Shown: positions 63,470 through 64,000 of the stretch, one piece after another | Layout: every line of letters starts with the position of its first letter | Numbering within the stretch: the first letter of the stretch is position 1 | DNA from: Odontocerum albicorne | Taxonomy: Eukaryota; Arthropoda; Insecta; Trichoptera; Odontoceridae | DNA length: 64,000 nt | Direction: 5' to 3' | Assembly (NCBI GenBank): GCA_949825065.1 | Contig: OX463845.1 | Span: 23,848,728 to 23,912,727 of the forward strand | Made by a program: the position numbers and the translations under genes | The notes under the pieces: model-generated | Told to the model about the DNA's origin: nothing | The model's database searches: none | Seen by the model: the letters and a program-made list of their open reading frames with translations, nothing else

Positions 63470-64000
63470 TTGAAAAAGTTTGTAAAGATGACATCATGAA
63501 ACAGATGAATAGAGAAGTATTATCTACCATCAAAAGGAGAACGTTTGAGTACTTAAACAGTCACTTGAGGAGGCACTTGAAGACAACCCTTTTTGGGGGA
63601 TCTTATCAAAATGTATGATTATATATGAACACCAAATATATACATTACACTACTAGACCTAACGCCGAATATGTTACTATGACATATCGGAATATATACA
63701 AAGGTTTCTTTGTAGTTTAATTTAGAGAGGTGCATGGCCGCGCGGTTACGCACTGGACTTCCGTGCGGAAGGTCGTCGGTTCGAACCCCGCGCTGTGCTA
63801 CTCCCCTCGAACGACACAGACACTTTCCGCCCAGAGTTCGAGGGTATAAAAGGATGCCTATGACTTCGGTCATATTTATTCTTAAAATTTAAAAAAAAAA
63901 AGTTTGTCTTCGCTTGTTGAGTTTTCTGCAGATATACCTATCCTTATACTCAACTAATATATATGTATTTTGTAATATTTTTAATCTGCCAATTAAAGTG
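63470..64000 (+). mobile_element. LINE-B 3' part interrupted by SINE-C, plus
   Basis: LRRHLKTTLF-like reading near 63565-63600, then 'acgccgaatatgttactatg' and 'acatatcggaatatataca' as at 37190 and 59895. After the SINE, 'gtcttcgcttgttgagtttt' and 'gtaatatttttaatctgcc' complete the LINE-B 3' UTR as at 60090-60118. Confidence 0.7.
63725..63890 (+). mobile_element. SINE-C (tRNA-derived) inside LINE-B, plus
   Basis: Head: 'catggccgcgcggttacgc' (A-box) and 'ggttcgaaccccgcgctg' (B-box). Body 'cttccgcccagagttcgag', tail of about 11 A. AGTTT on both sides may be a short target duplication. The anticodon arm folds only as 'cttccg...cggaag' with a two-base loop, so it is not a functional tRNA. Confidence 0.65.

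Noticed and set aside
63740..63800. Possible tRNA gene (A- and B-box sequences)
   Set aside because: Acceptor and anticodon stems do not fold properly, and an extra body and A-tail follow. It is a tRNA-derived SINE. The same holds for the heads at 19026, 33500, 40690 and 50130.
1..64000. CRISPR array or prokaryotic operon
   Set aside because: The tandem arrays lack unique spacers between repeats, and the gene content and splice signals are eukaryotic.

Overview
The window looks like intergenic and intronic DNA from an insect nuclear genome. It is AT-rich, has no operons, carries GT-AG splice signals at the one host gene, and is packed with arthropod-type transposons: Himar-like mariners, RTE/BovB-type LINEs, Helitrons, hAT elements and tRNA-derived SINEs. 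A LINE 3' end reading 'cgtgtcccttgcggggtaggcag' in many copies resembles repeats I associate with Lepidoptera, so a moth, butterfly or relative is my best guess, held with low confidence.

Host genes: the left edge (510-1263, +) holds the last two coding exons of a gene whose product ends in an RGG-type tail. A GC-richer open segment at 30251-30417 (-) with a consensus splice donor could be one isolated host exon. I see no other convincing host gene, no intact tRNA or rRNA gene and no CRISPR array.

4.1-9 kb: a putative Penelope-like fragment is followed by two Helitron segments in minus orientation. Their 5' ends are at 7048 and 8922, and the first has its 3' end, hairpin plus CTAG|T, at 4720. 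The second is split by a hAT element (7191-8789) with a matching 8-bp target duplication. 10-25 kb: scattered LINE-A fragments, SINE-A copies, an LTR-like promoter segment and a LINE C-terminus with a zinc-finger tail. 25-31 kb: a solo-LTR candidate, a Himar-like mariner lacking its third catalytic Asp, a deletion derivative of a DUF4817-type transposon, a foldback MITE, and a 51-bp minisatellite made from a piece of LINE-A. 31-42 kb: hAT-like MITE, SINEs, a LINE-B copy, a second longer mariner and a transposase remnant. 42-47 kb: a hAT element with 8-bp duplications, then a full-length RTE/BovB-like retrotransposon (43482-46807, -) with a 10-bp duplication, one in-frame stop and a damaged endonuclease motif. 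47-64 kb: LINE RNase H and RT remnants, a third deleted mariner, a long near-perfect foldback, two protein-like tandem repeats, and LINE-B 3' ends, one interrupted by a SINE.

The genes do not form a pathway. The content is a record of successive insertions, several nested and datable relative to one another. I found no clearly new biological system. The observations most worth checking are the complete element boundaries, the fourfold excess of the heptamer ACGAGTA, the 154-bp foldback and the ribozyme-like motif. LINE-A, LINE-B, LINE-F, SINE-A to SINE-C and repeat D are names used only here for families recognised by comparing copies inside this window.
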